A DNA stretch of 64,000 nt from assembly GCA_947470895.1 (NCBI GenBank), contig CANIVF010000014.1, forward strand, positions 1-64,000, written 5' to 3'. The position numbers and the translations under genes are program-made. Positions 1 through 9,238 of the stretch are shown here, in pieces. Below the pieces are notes generated by a model. It worked only from the letters and a program-made list of their open reading frames with translations, was not told the DNA's origin and did no database searches. Within the stretch, counting starts at the first letter, position 1; each line of letters opens with the position of its first letter. This DNA comes from Bacteroidota bacterium (GTDB lineage Bacteria > Bacteroidota > Bacteroidia > Cytophagales > Cyclobacteriaceae).

Positions 1-1
1 C

Positions 2-877
2 CTATTGTGGAGCATCACGGGTTACGCACAACAAGATCCGTTATATTCTCAATACCTGAATAACCCAATCTTGTTAAATCCTGCGTATGCCGGATCCAAT
101 CAACAATGGCAAACTACTGCTGGCTATCGATCACAATGGTCAGGATTTGATGGCAATCCCACCACGCTGAATTTCTCCAGTCATCTTTCGCTGGTGGATA
201 ATAAAGTAGGACTGGGTTTCATAGCCATTCAGGATAAAATTGGTGAAGTCAAAAACACCGAATTCAATCTGAACTATTCCTACCGGCTGGAGGTGAAAGC
301 AAACAAATATTTGTATTTCGGCCTTTCAACTGGTATGATGCGCTACAACTCTGATCCGGGCCTTCTGAATCTTCAAGTGAAAACTGATCCTGCATTTTAT
401 TATACCAATGAATTTCAATTCAACACCGGTGCGGGTGTTATGCTAAAAACAGAACAGTACATGATTGGGCTTTCGGTACCCAAATTGCTACCAACGAGTA
501 TTACTCAGGCGGATGCTACTGTTCAAGTATACAATCAGCACCTTTATTTGTTTGGTGTGTTTACTCACAACTTTAATGAACGACTCATGCTAAAGCCAGC
601 CCTATTATTCAAGGGTATAAAGGGTGCTCCTGTTTCCATTGATCTGAATGTAAATCTTGTGATTGATCAGAATTACGCGCTAGGATTACTCACACGAAAT
701 CTTAATACCATTGGATTGCTGGCTCAAATTAAAATGAAGCAATATAAATTCGGTTATGTCTTTGAGATGCCTACCAATCAATCACAGATGCAACGCCTCC
801 TCTCACACGAGATCAGCTTAACGTACTCATTGCCATTTCTTAATTTTCATGATCGATCGATGTTTAGTAATTTTTAA
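2..877 (+). CDS. PorP/SprF family type IX secretion outer-membrane protein (5' end cut off)
   Basis: The reading frame is open to the left edge, so the start and most of the signal peptide lie outside the window; a TTG at position 5 is unlikely to be the true start. The mature protein begins at an AQQDPLYSQY motif, which recurs at the same place in the second family member at 11763-12668. Alternating hydrophobic strands follow, typical of a beta-barrel, with family hallmarks such as NPAYAGS, YRSQWSGF and an LSHEISLTYSLPF end. PorP/SprF proteins sit in the outer membrane and help T9SS export or attach particular surface proteins, usually type B cargo encoded beside them. Here the large cargo gene at 1054-5559 follows. 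About 290 residues are visible against a usual length near 300, so little is missing. Confidence 0.88.
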   Translation, partial: LLWSITGYAQQDPLYSQYLNNPILLNPAYAGSNQQWQTTAGYRSQWSGFDGNPTTLNFSSHLSLVDNKVGLGFIAIQDKIGEVKNTEFNLNYSYRLEVKANKYLYFGLSTGMMRYNSDPGLLNLQVKTDPAFYYTNEFQFNTGAGVMLKTEQYMIGLSVPKLLPTSITQADATVQVYNQHLYLFGVFTHNFNERLMLKPALLFKGIKGAPVSIDLNVNLVIDQNYALGLLTRNLNTIGLLAQIKMKQYKFGYVFEMPTNQSQMQRLLSHEISLTYSLPFLNFHDRSMFSNF

Positions 878-1053
878 AAGATGCAACATGGTTAAACGAA
901 CAAAAACATCATCTGCCATTGCCATGTGTGATACGAATGCCTATGGATCTTTTTTTTTGAGGGAGCAGCAAAATCTCCCCCTGAAAAGATCATTAGTTTT
1001 ATTAGCCAATAAAAAAAGAACTATATCCTGTTTTCAAATTCAGATGAATTTAT

Positions 1054-4000
1054 ATGAACAAAAATGCTAATCGAATGAAGGGTGTGAAGTGGAGAATACT
1101 ATGCATAATATGCATACTTTGTTTTTTACTATGTCAGTTTTCATCGCTAACCTCAATAGCGCAGTTTTCAACCTTATACGATTTCGGAAGTAAAGTCAAT
1201 GGAACTTATCCGTACAGTGCACTTATTTCAGATGGAATTTTTCTCTATGGAATGACTTCCGATGGTGGTGCAAACCAACTCGGCACGATCTACAAAGTAA
1301 AACCCGATGGAACCGGCTTTACCCGATTACTTGATTTTGATGGAACCAACGGAAGTAATCCCTATGGCTCTCTTACCTTCGATGGCACCTTTCTGTATGG
1401 TATGGCCCGGAGTGGAGGGGCTAATGGCCAGGGAATTATTTTTAAAATCATGCCGGATGGAACTGGCTTCATTAATCTGCTCGACTTCAGTTATACAGCC
1501 ACTGGAGGATTTCCCTACGGTTCTCTTATCTCTGACGGAACATTCCTCTATGGTATGACCACGCAAGGGGGTTCAGCCTTTTTCGGTACCATTTTTAAAA
1601 TAAAGCCTGATGGAACCGACTATACTAAACTGTATGATTTCGATTCCACCAATGGAGCCACTCCCTACGGATCACTTATTTCAGATGGCCCATTCTTATA
1701 TGGAATGACATCACAAGGTGGATTAAGTGATTTCGGAACTATATTCAAAATAAAATCAGACGGTACCGAATATACCAGGCTATTGGATTTTAATGGTACA
1801 ACCAACGGAGGCATCCCCTTTGGATCGCTCATTGCTGATGGCTCCTCCTTGTATGGAATGACTTTTTATGGAGGCTCTGGCAATAAAGGAACGATCTTTA
1901 AAATAATGCCCGATGGAACCGGCTATACGAAGTATCTCGATTTTGATTTTAATACCTCAGGAGCTAATCCTAAAGGTTCCCTGGTTTCCGATGGCACATT
2001 CCTTTACGGGATGACAACACAAGGAGGAACAAATTTTTCAGGAACAATCTTTAAAATGAAAACCGATGGCACAGGCTTCGACAAACTAGTTGATTCGAGT
2101 GATAACGCCAGCGGTCCTTCTTCCGAAGGCACACTGCTCATTGATGAGGCCACTTTATATGGCGTAAAATCCACTGGTGGTCATGGGGGCCTGGGAACAG
2201 TTTTTAAAATCAATAATGATGGAAGTAGCTTTTCCAGAATCGTCAATTTCGAAATTTCGGGAAACACCCCAACCGGATCACTGCTTTCAGATGGAACGTT
2301 TCTGTTTGGAATGACATCGGTTGGTGGCGCTAATAGTTATGGAACCATCTTCAAAATAAAACCAGATGGAGCTGATTTCGAAAAACTTCTCGATTTTGAT
2401 GGGGATGGTAACGGAGGAAATCCATATGGATCACTTATTTCAGATGGCATCTTTCTTTATGGTATGACAAATAGTGGTGGCACCAACAACCTGGGTACAG
2501 TCTTTAAAATAAAACCCGATGGCACAGAATACCTCAAACTACTCGATTTAGATCTTGCATCCAGCGGAGGCAATCCTAATGGATCACTTTTTTGGTATGA
2601 CTCATTTCTGTATGGAATGGCCAGCAATGGTGGTTCAAATAGTTTTGGAACCATCTTTAAAGTAAAACCGGATGGAACCGAGTTTACCAAATTTCATGAT
2701 TTCGATTACTCCAACGGAGCATATCCCAATGAATCACTCATTTCGGATGGAATGTTTTTATATGGAACTACTAATCAAGGTGGAATTGATGGATTTGGAA
2801 CCATCTTTAAAGTAATGCCCGATGGAACTTCTTTTACAAAGCTGCATGATTTTGAATACAGCAACGGAGCTAATCCATACGGATCTCTTACACTCGAAAA
2901 TAATTTACTTTATGGAATGACAAAAAGTGGCGGCTTAACGGATAACGGAACGATATTCCAAATCAAACCGGATGGAACCAGTTTTGTTAAGTTGCTCGAC
3001 TTTGATGGCACTATTAACGGAGGATCTCCGTACGGCTCTTTTATTTCGGATGGAACATATTTATATGGATTAACCTTTGTGGGTGGTTTGTTGGGTTATG
3101 GCACTATGTTTAAAATTCAACCCGATGGCACTAGCTACAGCAAACTTGTTGATTTAAATCATGGAGCGAATCCTAAAGGTTCTCTTATTTCGGATGGAAC
3201 ATTTCTCTACGGAATGACAACCTATGGTGGCGCAAATAATTTAGGTACTCTTTTCAAGCGCTCAGTGGCTGCCGCTACTACGATTACCAACTTCACCCCT
3301 GCCGAAGGAGTGCCCGGCACAACGATCACCATCAACGGAATAGACTTTAATCCAACGCCAGCCAACAATATCGTTAAGTTCAACAACACCGTTGCCATAG
3401 TAAAATCGAGTACGGCTTCAACCTTAACTGTTATTGTTCCTGAAGAAGCCACATCAGGCCCCATTTCCGTTACAGCAAACGGAACAGATACCAGTATCAC
3501 TGATTTCTTTGTTTCGGATTTAACAATCATGGAAAATGGAATCGTTCAGAACTGCGATATTCTTTTTGTAGGACCTGAAGGGGGTGGTTATGATGACCTG
3601 ACAAAAACATTTTTACCGGTCAGTCCTACAGACAAAGTCAAAGTTTCATTTTCAATATTTTCGGTACAGGGTGATGTACTTTATGTTTATGACGGCCCTT
3701 CAACTTCATCGCCTTTGATTGCCGCTCTCGAGGGCAGTGTGTTGCCCAATGATATCGTTGCCGGTGGTCCAAGCGGAGAATTAACCTTTAAGTGGGTTTG
3801 GGGTGATGGTAATACCAATTGGGAAGCGAACATATCTTGCCAGTCTGTTGCTATTATTCAAGCTTGCAATACACCCTTTCTGGATCCGGGTGGAAATGGA
3901 AACTATCTTTCTAATGCGGATTATACACGCACCTTTTTACCCGTTAATTCCTCAGACAAGATCCGAGTTTCATTTTCCTCTTTTTCAACCGAAGAAGGCT

Positions 4001-5559
4001 ATGATTCACTATCGGTGTATGATGGCTCCTCAACTTCATCACCTTTGATTGCGATACTTGCAGGTGATATTCTGCCAAGCAATATAACCGCCACCGGACC
4101 CGATGGATCATTAACATTTGTCTTTCGATCTGATGGCGATGTTGAAAGTTCTGGATGGGAAGCCACGATATCGTGCATCTCTTCCAGTTCATCCATCACC
4201 ATTATCACTCAACCCAATGATGCCACCGTCTGCGAAGGAGCAATAGCCACTTTTACCACCAGTGCCTCGGGGCCAACAAATATTACTTATCAATGGCAAT
4301 TCTCACCTAATACCAATTCTCCGTTTACTGACATTACCAATGGCGGTGGTTATTCAGACGCAACAACCAATACGCTTTCCGTAAATACAACCAGTAATTT
4401 TGGATCGGGCCGCTATCGCTGTAAAATCAATGGCGATTCTGCCGCTGAAATATTCACCATCGATCGGGAGCTTTCCATCAACACTAAACCAGTTGCTCCG
4501 CAAACAATTAACAAAATACAATGTGGTCCGGGTGCTGTTACACTTACAGCGAGCGGGGGCGCCAATGGTCAATACCGATGGTACACAAAAGCTAATGGTG
4601 GTGTTTCTATTTCTGGAGAGGTGAATGCATCATACAGCACTCCTGCACTTACATCCACCACTACCTATTTTGTCTCTATAAACAATGGCTCTTGCGAAAG
4701 CCCGCGTACTGCTATTATCGCTACTATACTTCCACTTCCATCGAAACCAACCATCACGAGCACCGAACAGATTACTATTGGCTTAGTTCAGCTGTGTCTT
4801 ACGCCAATCACGTTGTCGGCCCCAACAGGGTTTAACTATACCTGGTCTTCCGGCCAAACGAGTCGACAAATTACTATTGTGCAGCCGGACAATTATTCTG
4901 TTGTTGTAAAAGATAACAACGGTTGCAGTAGCCTAGTTTCGGATGTTATTCAGGTGGTGATCAATACATCTTGTATAAACAATCCACCGGTTATAAATAC
5001 AGCCGCACTCATCACCACCATAGGCGGATTTATTTCGATTGATTTAACACCATTCATCTCGGATCCTGATAACAACCTTGATCCGAACTCGATACAGATA
5101 ATTGGCAATGGTACTGAAAATGGTGGGAAAACAACCTTGTCTGGGTTTATTCTTGACTTGGACTATTCTGGAATTATTTTTTCGGGCGATGACGTTGTCA
5201 CCATTCGCATTTGTGATCAACTTGGGGTGTGCATTGAAAAACAATTAGCCATCGAAGTAATCGGTGCAATCAATATCTACACGGGCATATCTCCCAATGA
5301 TGATGGAAAGAACGATGCATGGATTATTGAGCACGTTGATCTATTCGAAAAGAAAAAAAAGAATCATGTTACGATTTATAACCGATGGGGCGATGTGGTG
5401 TGGGAAGAATCCGATTACAATAATACTGATAAGGTGTTTACTGGAGAGAATAAAAACAAAAACGAACTGCCAAGCGGATCCTATTTCTATAAAATCGAGT
5501 TTCCTGACGAAAAAGGCGATGAGAGAATCAAAACAGGATTCTTGTCACTAAAAAGATAA
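1054..5559 (+). CDS. Giant T9SS type B cargo: GloVer-type repeats, IPT/TIG, two CUB-like and Ig-like domains
   Basis: A 1501-residue secreted protein. An N-terminal hydrophobic signal (about residues 12-37) is followed by 14 tandem units of about 51-52 residues (about residues 38-738) built on SDGTFLYGMT, GGxxxxGTIFKIKPDGT and LLDFD motifs, resembling the GloVer tandem-repeat class and probably forming propeller-like blades. After these come an IPT/TIG domain (about 745-825), two CUB-like domains with matching YDGxSTSSPLIA motifs (about 830-930 and 932-1035), Ig-like domains and a cadherin-like segment. The C-terminus carries a gliding-motility-type T9SS type B sorting domain (GISPNDDGKNDAW, TIYNRWGDVVW, SGSYFYKIEF). 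Surface display through T9SS is strongly supported; the ligand is unknown. The flanking PorP/SprF gene is the probable export partner. Confidence 0.9.
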   Translation: MNKNANRMKGVKWRILCIICILCFLLCQFSSLTSIAQFSTLYDFGSKVNGTYPYSALISDGIFLYGMTSDGGANQLGTIYKVKPDGTGFTRLLDFDGTNGSNPYGSLTFDGTFLYGMARSGGANGQGIIFKIMPDGTGFINLLDFSYTATGGFPYGSLISDGTFLYGMTTQGGSAFFGTIFKIKPDGTDYTKLYDFDSTNGATPYGSLISDGPFLYGMTSQGGLSDFGTIFKIKSDGTEYTRLLDFNGTTNGGIPFGSLIADGSSLYGMTFYGGSGNKGTIFKIMPDGTGYTKYLDFDFNTSGANPKGSLVSDGTFLYGMTTQGGTNFSGTIFKMKTDGTGFDKLVDSSDNASGPSSEGTLLIDEATLYGVKSTGGHGGLGTVFKINNDGSSFSRIVNFEISGNTPTGSLLSDGTFLFGMTSVGGANSYGTIFKIKPDGADFEKLLDFDGDGNGGNPYGSLISDGIFLYGMTNSGGTNNLGTVFKIKPDGTEYLKLLDLDLASSGGNPNGSLFWYDSFLYGMASNGGSNSFGTIFKVKPDGTEFTKFHDFDYSNGAYPNESLISDGMFLYGTTNQGGIDGFGTIFKVMPDGTSFTKLHDFEYSNGANPYGSLTLENNLLYGMTKSGGLTDNGTIFQIKPDGTSFVKLLDFDGTINGGSPYGSFISDGTYLYGLTFVGGLLGYGTMFKIQPDGTSYSKLVDLNHGANPKGSLISDGTFLYGMTTYGGANNLGTLFKRSVAAATTITNFTPAEGVPGTTITINGIDFNPTPANNIVKFNNTVAIVKSSTASTLTVIVPEEATSGPISVTANGTDTSITDFFVSDLTIMENGIVQNCDILFVGPEGGGYDDLTKTFLPVSPTDKVKVSFSIFSVQGDVLYVYDGPSTSSPLIAALEGSVLPNDIVAGGPSGELTFKWVWGDGNTNWEANISCQSVAIIQACNTPFLDPGGNGNYLSNADYTRTFLPVNSSDKIRVSFSSFSTEEGYDSLSVYDGSSTSSPLIAILAGDILPSNITATGPDGSLTFVFRSDGDVESSGWEATISCISSSSSITIITQPNDATVCEGAIATFTTSASGPTNITYQWQFSPNTNSPFTDITNGGGYSDATTNTLSVNTTSNFGSGRYRCKINGDSAAEIFTIDRELSINTKPVAPQTINKIQCGPGAVTLTASGGANGQYRWYTKANGGVSISGEVNASYSTPALTSTTTYFVSINNGSCESPRTAIIATILPLPSKPTITSTEQITIGLVQLCLTPITLSAPTGFNYTWSSGQTSRQITIVQPDNYSVVVKDNNGCSSLVSDVIQVVINTSCINNPPVINTAALITTIGGFISIDLTPFISDPDNNLDPNSIQIIGNGTENGGKTTLSGFILDLDYSGIIFSGDDVVTIRICDQLGVCIEKQLAIEVIGAINIYTGISPNDDGKNDAWIIEHVDLFEKKKKNHVTIYNRWGDVVWEESDYNNTDKVFTGENKNKNELPSGSYFYKIEFPDEKGDERIKTGFLSLKR
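1165..3270 (+). repeat. 14 tandem coding repeats of about 150-156 bp
   Basis: Each unit encodes roughly 50-52 residues with the pattern GSLISDGTFLYGMT, then GG, then GTIFKIKPDGT and a LLDFD end. Thirteen units are complete and the fourteenth stops after GTLFKRS. Unit 7 (around 2110-2250) is the most diverged, with DEATLYGV and NNDGSS. The DNA copies differ at many synonymous positions, so the array is old rather than a recent slippage product. Confidence 0.85.
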
Positions 5560-5634
5560 CGAATATCAAAAAATCGTACGCTACTCCTTATTGCTGGATA
5601 AACCATTCTATCTTCGTAACAGAACTTTATACCT

Positions 5635-7785
5635 ATGAAAAAATATCTATACCTGTTAATGTGTTGCTCAATACTCATGGTATCGTGCACTACAGAAAAA
5701 AAAGAAGTAACTGAAGAGCCTAAAGTTCCCACAGCGGAAAAGGTTGTCAAAGAACTATCGGGCAATCGCGTGGATAATTATTATTGGATGAAGTTATCTG
5801 ACGAACAAAAAAACGCTGCTCAAAAAGACGAACAAACGCAAAAAGTAATCAACTACCTCATCGCAGAAAATGACTATCTGAAAGTAAAAACCAAACACAC
5901 GGAAGAACTTCAGAAACAAATCTATGATGAGATTATAGGCAGGATTAAACAAACTGACGAATCTGTTCCATACAAGGATAATGGCTATTGGTACTACACA
6001 CGTTATGAACAAGGTCAGGAATATCCCATATACTGTCGCAAAAAAGAAACGCTAGAGGCACCAGAACAAATTCTCCTTAACGTGAACGAAATGGCGAAAG
6101 GACATGATTACTATTCCATCGTTGGCCTGAGCGTAAGTGAAGATAATCGCCTGCTGGCTTATTCCGAAGATTCCGTAAGCCGGAGAAGATACACGATCTA
6201 TGTAAAGGATCTGAGCTCCGGAAAATTAGTAGAAGCTCCGGTGCCCAACACCGAAGGACAGGTAACGTGGGCCAACGACAACAAAACCTATTTCTACACG
6301 AAGAAGGATTCAACTACACTTCGCTCCCGCTGGATCTACAAACATAAAGTTGGCAACTCATCGAATGCCGATCCGATTGTATCGGAAGAAAAAGACGAAA
6401 CATTCTACACAGGCATCTACAAAACAAAATCAGATAAATACCTGGTGATCTGGGCAGGAAGCACGCTCACTAATCACTACCAGATTCTGAATGCCAATAC
6501 TCCTGATGGAAAATTCAAAGAGTTTACTCCGAGAGAATCAGGACTTGAGTATTCTATCGATCACTACAAAGACAAATTCTATGTCGTTACCAATCTTGAT
6601 GCGCAGAATTTCCGGTTGATGGAAACACCCGATACTAAAACCAGCAAGGAAAACTGGAAGGAGAAAATCGCTCACCGCAAAGACACTTTGCTTCAGGGTA
6701 TTGAGATATTCAAAAACCATCTCGTACTTAGCGAGCGCGCCAATGCCAACACACTCATGCGCGTAATCGATCAAAAAACCTGCAACAAACACTACCTGAA
6801 TTTCGGAGAAGCCGCTTACACTATTTTTCCATCCATCAATCTTGATTTTGATACTGAGTTACTGCGCTATGGATACACGTCATTGACTACGCCAAACTCA
6901 ACGTATGATTATAACATGACCACCAAAGAGAGAAAACTTCTTAAGCAAACAGAGGTGGTGGGTGGTTATGATCCTGACCAATATCAAACAGAAAGACTTT
7001 GGGCTACGGCCGATGACGGCACTGAAATTCCAATGTCGATAGTTTACAAGAAGGGCATGAAGAAAGAAGGAAATAATCCAACACTTTTAAATGGTTATGG
7101 TTCGTATGGCGCCAGTATGGATCCTACCTTCTCCATCACCCGATTGAGTTTACTTGATCGTGGCTTTGTGTATGCCATTGCGCACATTCGTGGCGGACAG
7201 GAAATGGGCAGGCAGTGGTATGAAGACGGTAAGATGTTCAAAAAGAAAAATACGTTTACTGATTTCATTGATTGCGCTAAATTCCTGATCGAGGAAAAAT
7301 ATACCCAACCTGAAAAACTTTTTGCTTCCGGTGGAAGTGCCGGAGGGTTGTTGATGGGCGCAGTAGTAAACATGAGGCCCGATTTATTCAAAGGTGTGAT
7401 TGCCAAAGTTCCGTTTGTGGATGTAATCACCACGATGGAAGATGAATCAATTCCATTAACCACCGGAGAATTTGATGAGTGGGGTAATCCAAAAAACCCG
7501 GAGTCATACATGTATATGCTCGACTACTCACCGTATGATCAGGTGAAGCCGCAAAATTATCCAACCATGCTGGTGACCACCGGATTTCACGATTCACAAG
7601 TTCAATATTGGGAGCCTGCCAAGTGGGTAGCCAAACTGCGCGAAATGAAAACCGACAGCAATACGTTAATCCTTCGCACCAATATGGAAACTGGTCATGG
7701 TGGAACTACCGGAAGGTTTAAAGTCTATGAAGAAATTGCACAGGAGTTTGCGTTCATTGTTGATCTGGCCGGCATTCAGAATTAA
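5635..7785 (+). CDS. ptrB: Oligopeptidase B-like S9A serine peptidase, lipoprotein
   Basis: A 716-residue prolyl-oligopeptidase-family enzyme; members of the oligopeptidase B branch cleave short peptides after basic residues. The N-terminus is a lipoprotein signal with the lipobox Cys at residue 18 (LMVSC). A seven-bladed propeller domain covers about residues 70-430 and the alpha/beta hydrolase domain about 440-716. The catalytic triad is visible: Ser568 in GGSAGG, Asp653 in GFHDSQVQYWEPAKW and His688 in GHGG. Length is close to the family norm for membrane-anchored forms. It is the only enzyme among the secretion genes here, in the same direction, 75 bp after the cargo gene. It most likely acts in the periplasm. 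The symbol is by subfamily resemblance. Confidence 0.9.
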   Translation: MKKYLYLLMCCSILMVSCTTEKKEVTEEPKVPTAEKVVKELSGNRVDNYYWMKLSDEQKNAAQKDEQTQKVINYLIAENDYLKVKTKHTEELQKQIYDEIIGRIKQTDESVPYKDNGYWYYTRYEQGQEYPIYCRKKETLEAPEQILLNVNEMAKGHDYYSIVGLSVSEDNRLLAYSEDSVSRRRYTIYVKDLSSGKLVEAPVPNTEGQVTWANDNKTYFYTKKDSTTLRSRWIYKHKVGNSSNADPIVSEEKDETFYTGIYKTKSDKYLVIWAGSTLTNHYQILNANTPDGKFKEFTPRESGLEYSIDHYKDKFYVVTNLDAQNFRLMETPDTKTSKENWKEKIAHRKDTLLQGIEIFKNHLVLSERANANTLMRVIDQKTCNKHYLNFGEAAYTIFPSINLDFDTELLRYGYTSLTTPNSTYDYNMTTKERKLLKQTEVVGGYDPDQYQTERLWATADDGTEIPMSIVYKKGMKKEGNNPTLLNGYGSYGASMDPTFSITRLSLLDRGFVYAIAHIRGGQEMGRQWYEDGKMFKKKNTFTDFIDCAKFLIEEKYTQPEKLFASGGSAGGLLMGAVVNMRPDLFKGVIAKVPFVDVITTMEDESIPLTTGEFDEWGNPKNPESYMYMLDYSPYDQVKPQNYPTMLVTTGFHDSQVQYWEPAKWVAKLREMKTDSNTLILRTNMETGHGGTTGRFKVYEEIAQEFAFIVDLAGIQN

Positions 7786-8089
7786 AAATGAATACCGAGT
7801 GATCGATCAATTTAAAATCTTTGGGCAATTTTAAGTAGCATACGAACGCTGTTATCATTTAAACTTCCGAAAGAAGGTCTTTATTGACTTTATGGCGAGT
7901 ACGAACCTCGGCCCTGTTTTACCTTCTTTCAATAATTTTTGAATAAATCCCCTTTTTCAGGGATTTAATTAAAATATTCCGTCTTTTATTTTTAGCCCAT
8001 GATCATAACAACCCTCGAAAGGTCATGGCGGTCAGCGTTTGATCCACTACTAATTTTCATTAAATTTCATTAAGAAAATAATACATATT
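7786..8089. other. 304-bp gene-free stretch with nested inverted repeats
   Basis: No credible ORF is present. A perfect 10-bp inverted repeat (GAAAGAAGGT at 7869-7878, ACCTTCTTTC at 7921-7930) encloses 42 bases. It is followed by an 8-bp stem TAAATCCC (7944-7951) and GGGATTTA (7960-7967). Neither hairpin has a clean U-run, so they are not obvious intrinsic terminators. They could form the leader of the downstream beta-helix/cargo operon or a small structured RNA; I cannot tell which. Confidence 0.4.
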
Positions 8090-9226
8090 ATGAAAACCAT
8101 CTTTACGATATCCATCTTGCTTCTTGTTTCAGTTTCAGCGCATGCTACGGTACGTACGGTCAGCAATAATCCAACGCGCCCGGCACAGTTCACCACCTTT
8201 GCAACTGCTCAAACTGCCTCAGTGAATGGAGACACAATCTATATCTATGGTTCACCTTTTCAATATCCTGACATAACCATCAGCAAAAGATTGGTACTTA
8301 TTGGCGCAGGTTATAATCCAAACAATCAGTTTGGCCAGCCCACCAATGTTGCAAACATCATCCTATTTCGTGATACCGGAGTTAACAATGCAAGTAATAG
8401 CGTGATTATCGGAATACTCACTGGCCGCTTAGATATTAGTGGTATTATGTCTAACAACATCCGCGTCTTCCGATGTCGCTTTACAAGCTATATTAACATG
8501 TATGGAGGTTCTCCCGTAGGTTATGCCGATGGCTGGGTGTTATACAACAATATTTTCCAATCTTACATATATGGTGGTGGAAGCTCCAGGACTTCATCAT
8601 CAGCTACTAACATCGTGCTGGCGAATAATATTTTTGGAACCAACGGCTACGTTTATGACTTCAACAGCAACACCATCATTGTAGATCACAATATTTTTTT
8701 GGGAGCCAATAATTTCTATCGCACCTTCAACATTATTGTTAACAATAACATTTTTACCAGAACCACTGGTACCGTTTTTTATGGTGCCAACTCAGGGCCT
8801 GTGCTATGCACATTCAATAACAACTTATCCAATCAAACCACCATTGCAGACCCAACTACGTATACTCCTGCAACCAGCTTTATAAATACGTTTACAGGCA
8901 CAGGTGGGGGAAGCAATTTTGGTGGGGGAAATATTGTGGGTCAAGATCCCTTATATGTTTCAGTTACAAATTTTAACGACTATGTGGCCACTGCCAACTA
9001 CCGACTTCAAGCCTCGTCTGCTGGTAAAAATGCAGGAACCGATGGAACAGACTTAGGAATTTATGGTGGCTCATATCCTTTCCCCAGCGGTGGTGCGCCC
9101 GGCTCTGGTTTTGATACCAGTCCGATGCCCCCAATCCCACAAGTAACAGAGCTTAATATTCAAAACGCAACAGTACCTGTTAATGGTACCCTGAATGTGA
9201 ACGTGAAAGCTACGATCAACAATTAA
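8090..9226 (+). CDS. Secreted right-handed beta-helix protein
   Basis: A 378-residue protein with a clear signal peptide (MKTIFTISILLLVSVSAHA). The body is rich in short strand-turn units with repeated NNI and NNIF motifs (NNIFQSYIYG, NNIFGTNGYV, NNIFTRTTG), the signature of a parallel beta-helix of the pectate-lyase-like superfold. No catalytic residues can be assigned, so it may bind rather than cleave a polysaccharide. It lies 12 bp before the cargo gene at 9239 and is probably co-transcribed with it and the PorP/SprF gene. It has no T9SS C-terminal sorting domain; its last 30 residues (from PQVTELN) look like the start of a beta-sandwich that is cut short. Confidence 0.75.
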   Translation: MKTIFTISILLLVSVSAHATVRTVSNNPTRPAQFTTFATAQTASVNGDTIYIYGSPFQYPDITISKRLVLIGAGYNPNNQFGQPTNVANIILFRDTGVNNASNSVIIGILTGRLDISGIMSNNIRVFRCRFTSYINMYGGSPVGYADGWVLYNNIFQSYIYGGGSSRTSSSATNIVLANNIFGTNGYVYDFNSNTIIVDHNIFLGANNFYRTFNIIVNNNIFTRTTGTVFYGANSGPVLCTFNNNLSNQTTIADPTTYTPATSFINTFTGTGGGSNFGGGNIVGQDPLYVSVTNFNDYVATANYRLQASSAGKNAGTDGTDLGIYGGSYPFPSGGAPGSGFDTSPMPPIPQVTELNIQNATVPVNGTLNVNVKATINN

Positions 9227-9238
9227 GTTGAAATAAGA

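Noticed and set aside
849-1070. 73-aa plus-strand ORF between the first PorP/SprF gene and the giant cargo
   Set aside because: It overlaps both neighbours, has no recognisable signal or domain and an unlikely composition; treated as spacer.
1165-3270. Regular repeats that could be mistaken for a CRISPR-like or satellite array
   Set aside because: The period is about 150 bp, the frame is open throughout and the changes preserve amino acids; it is a protein-coding repeat.
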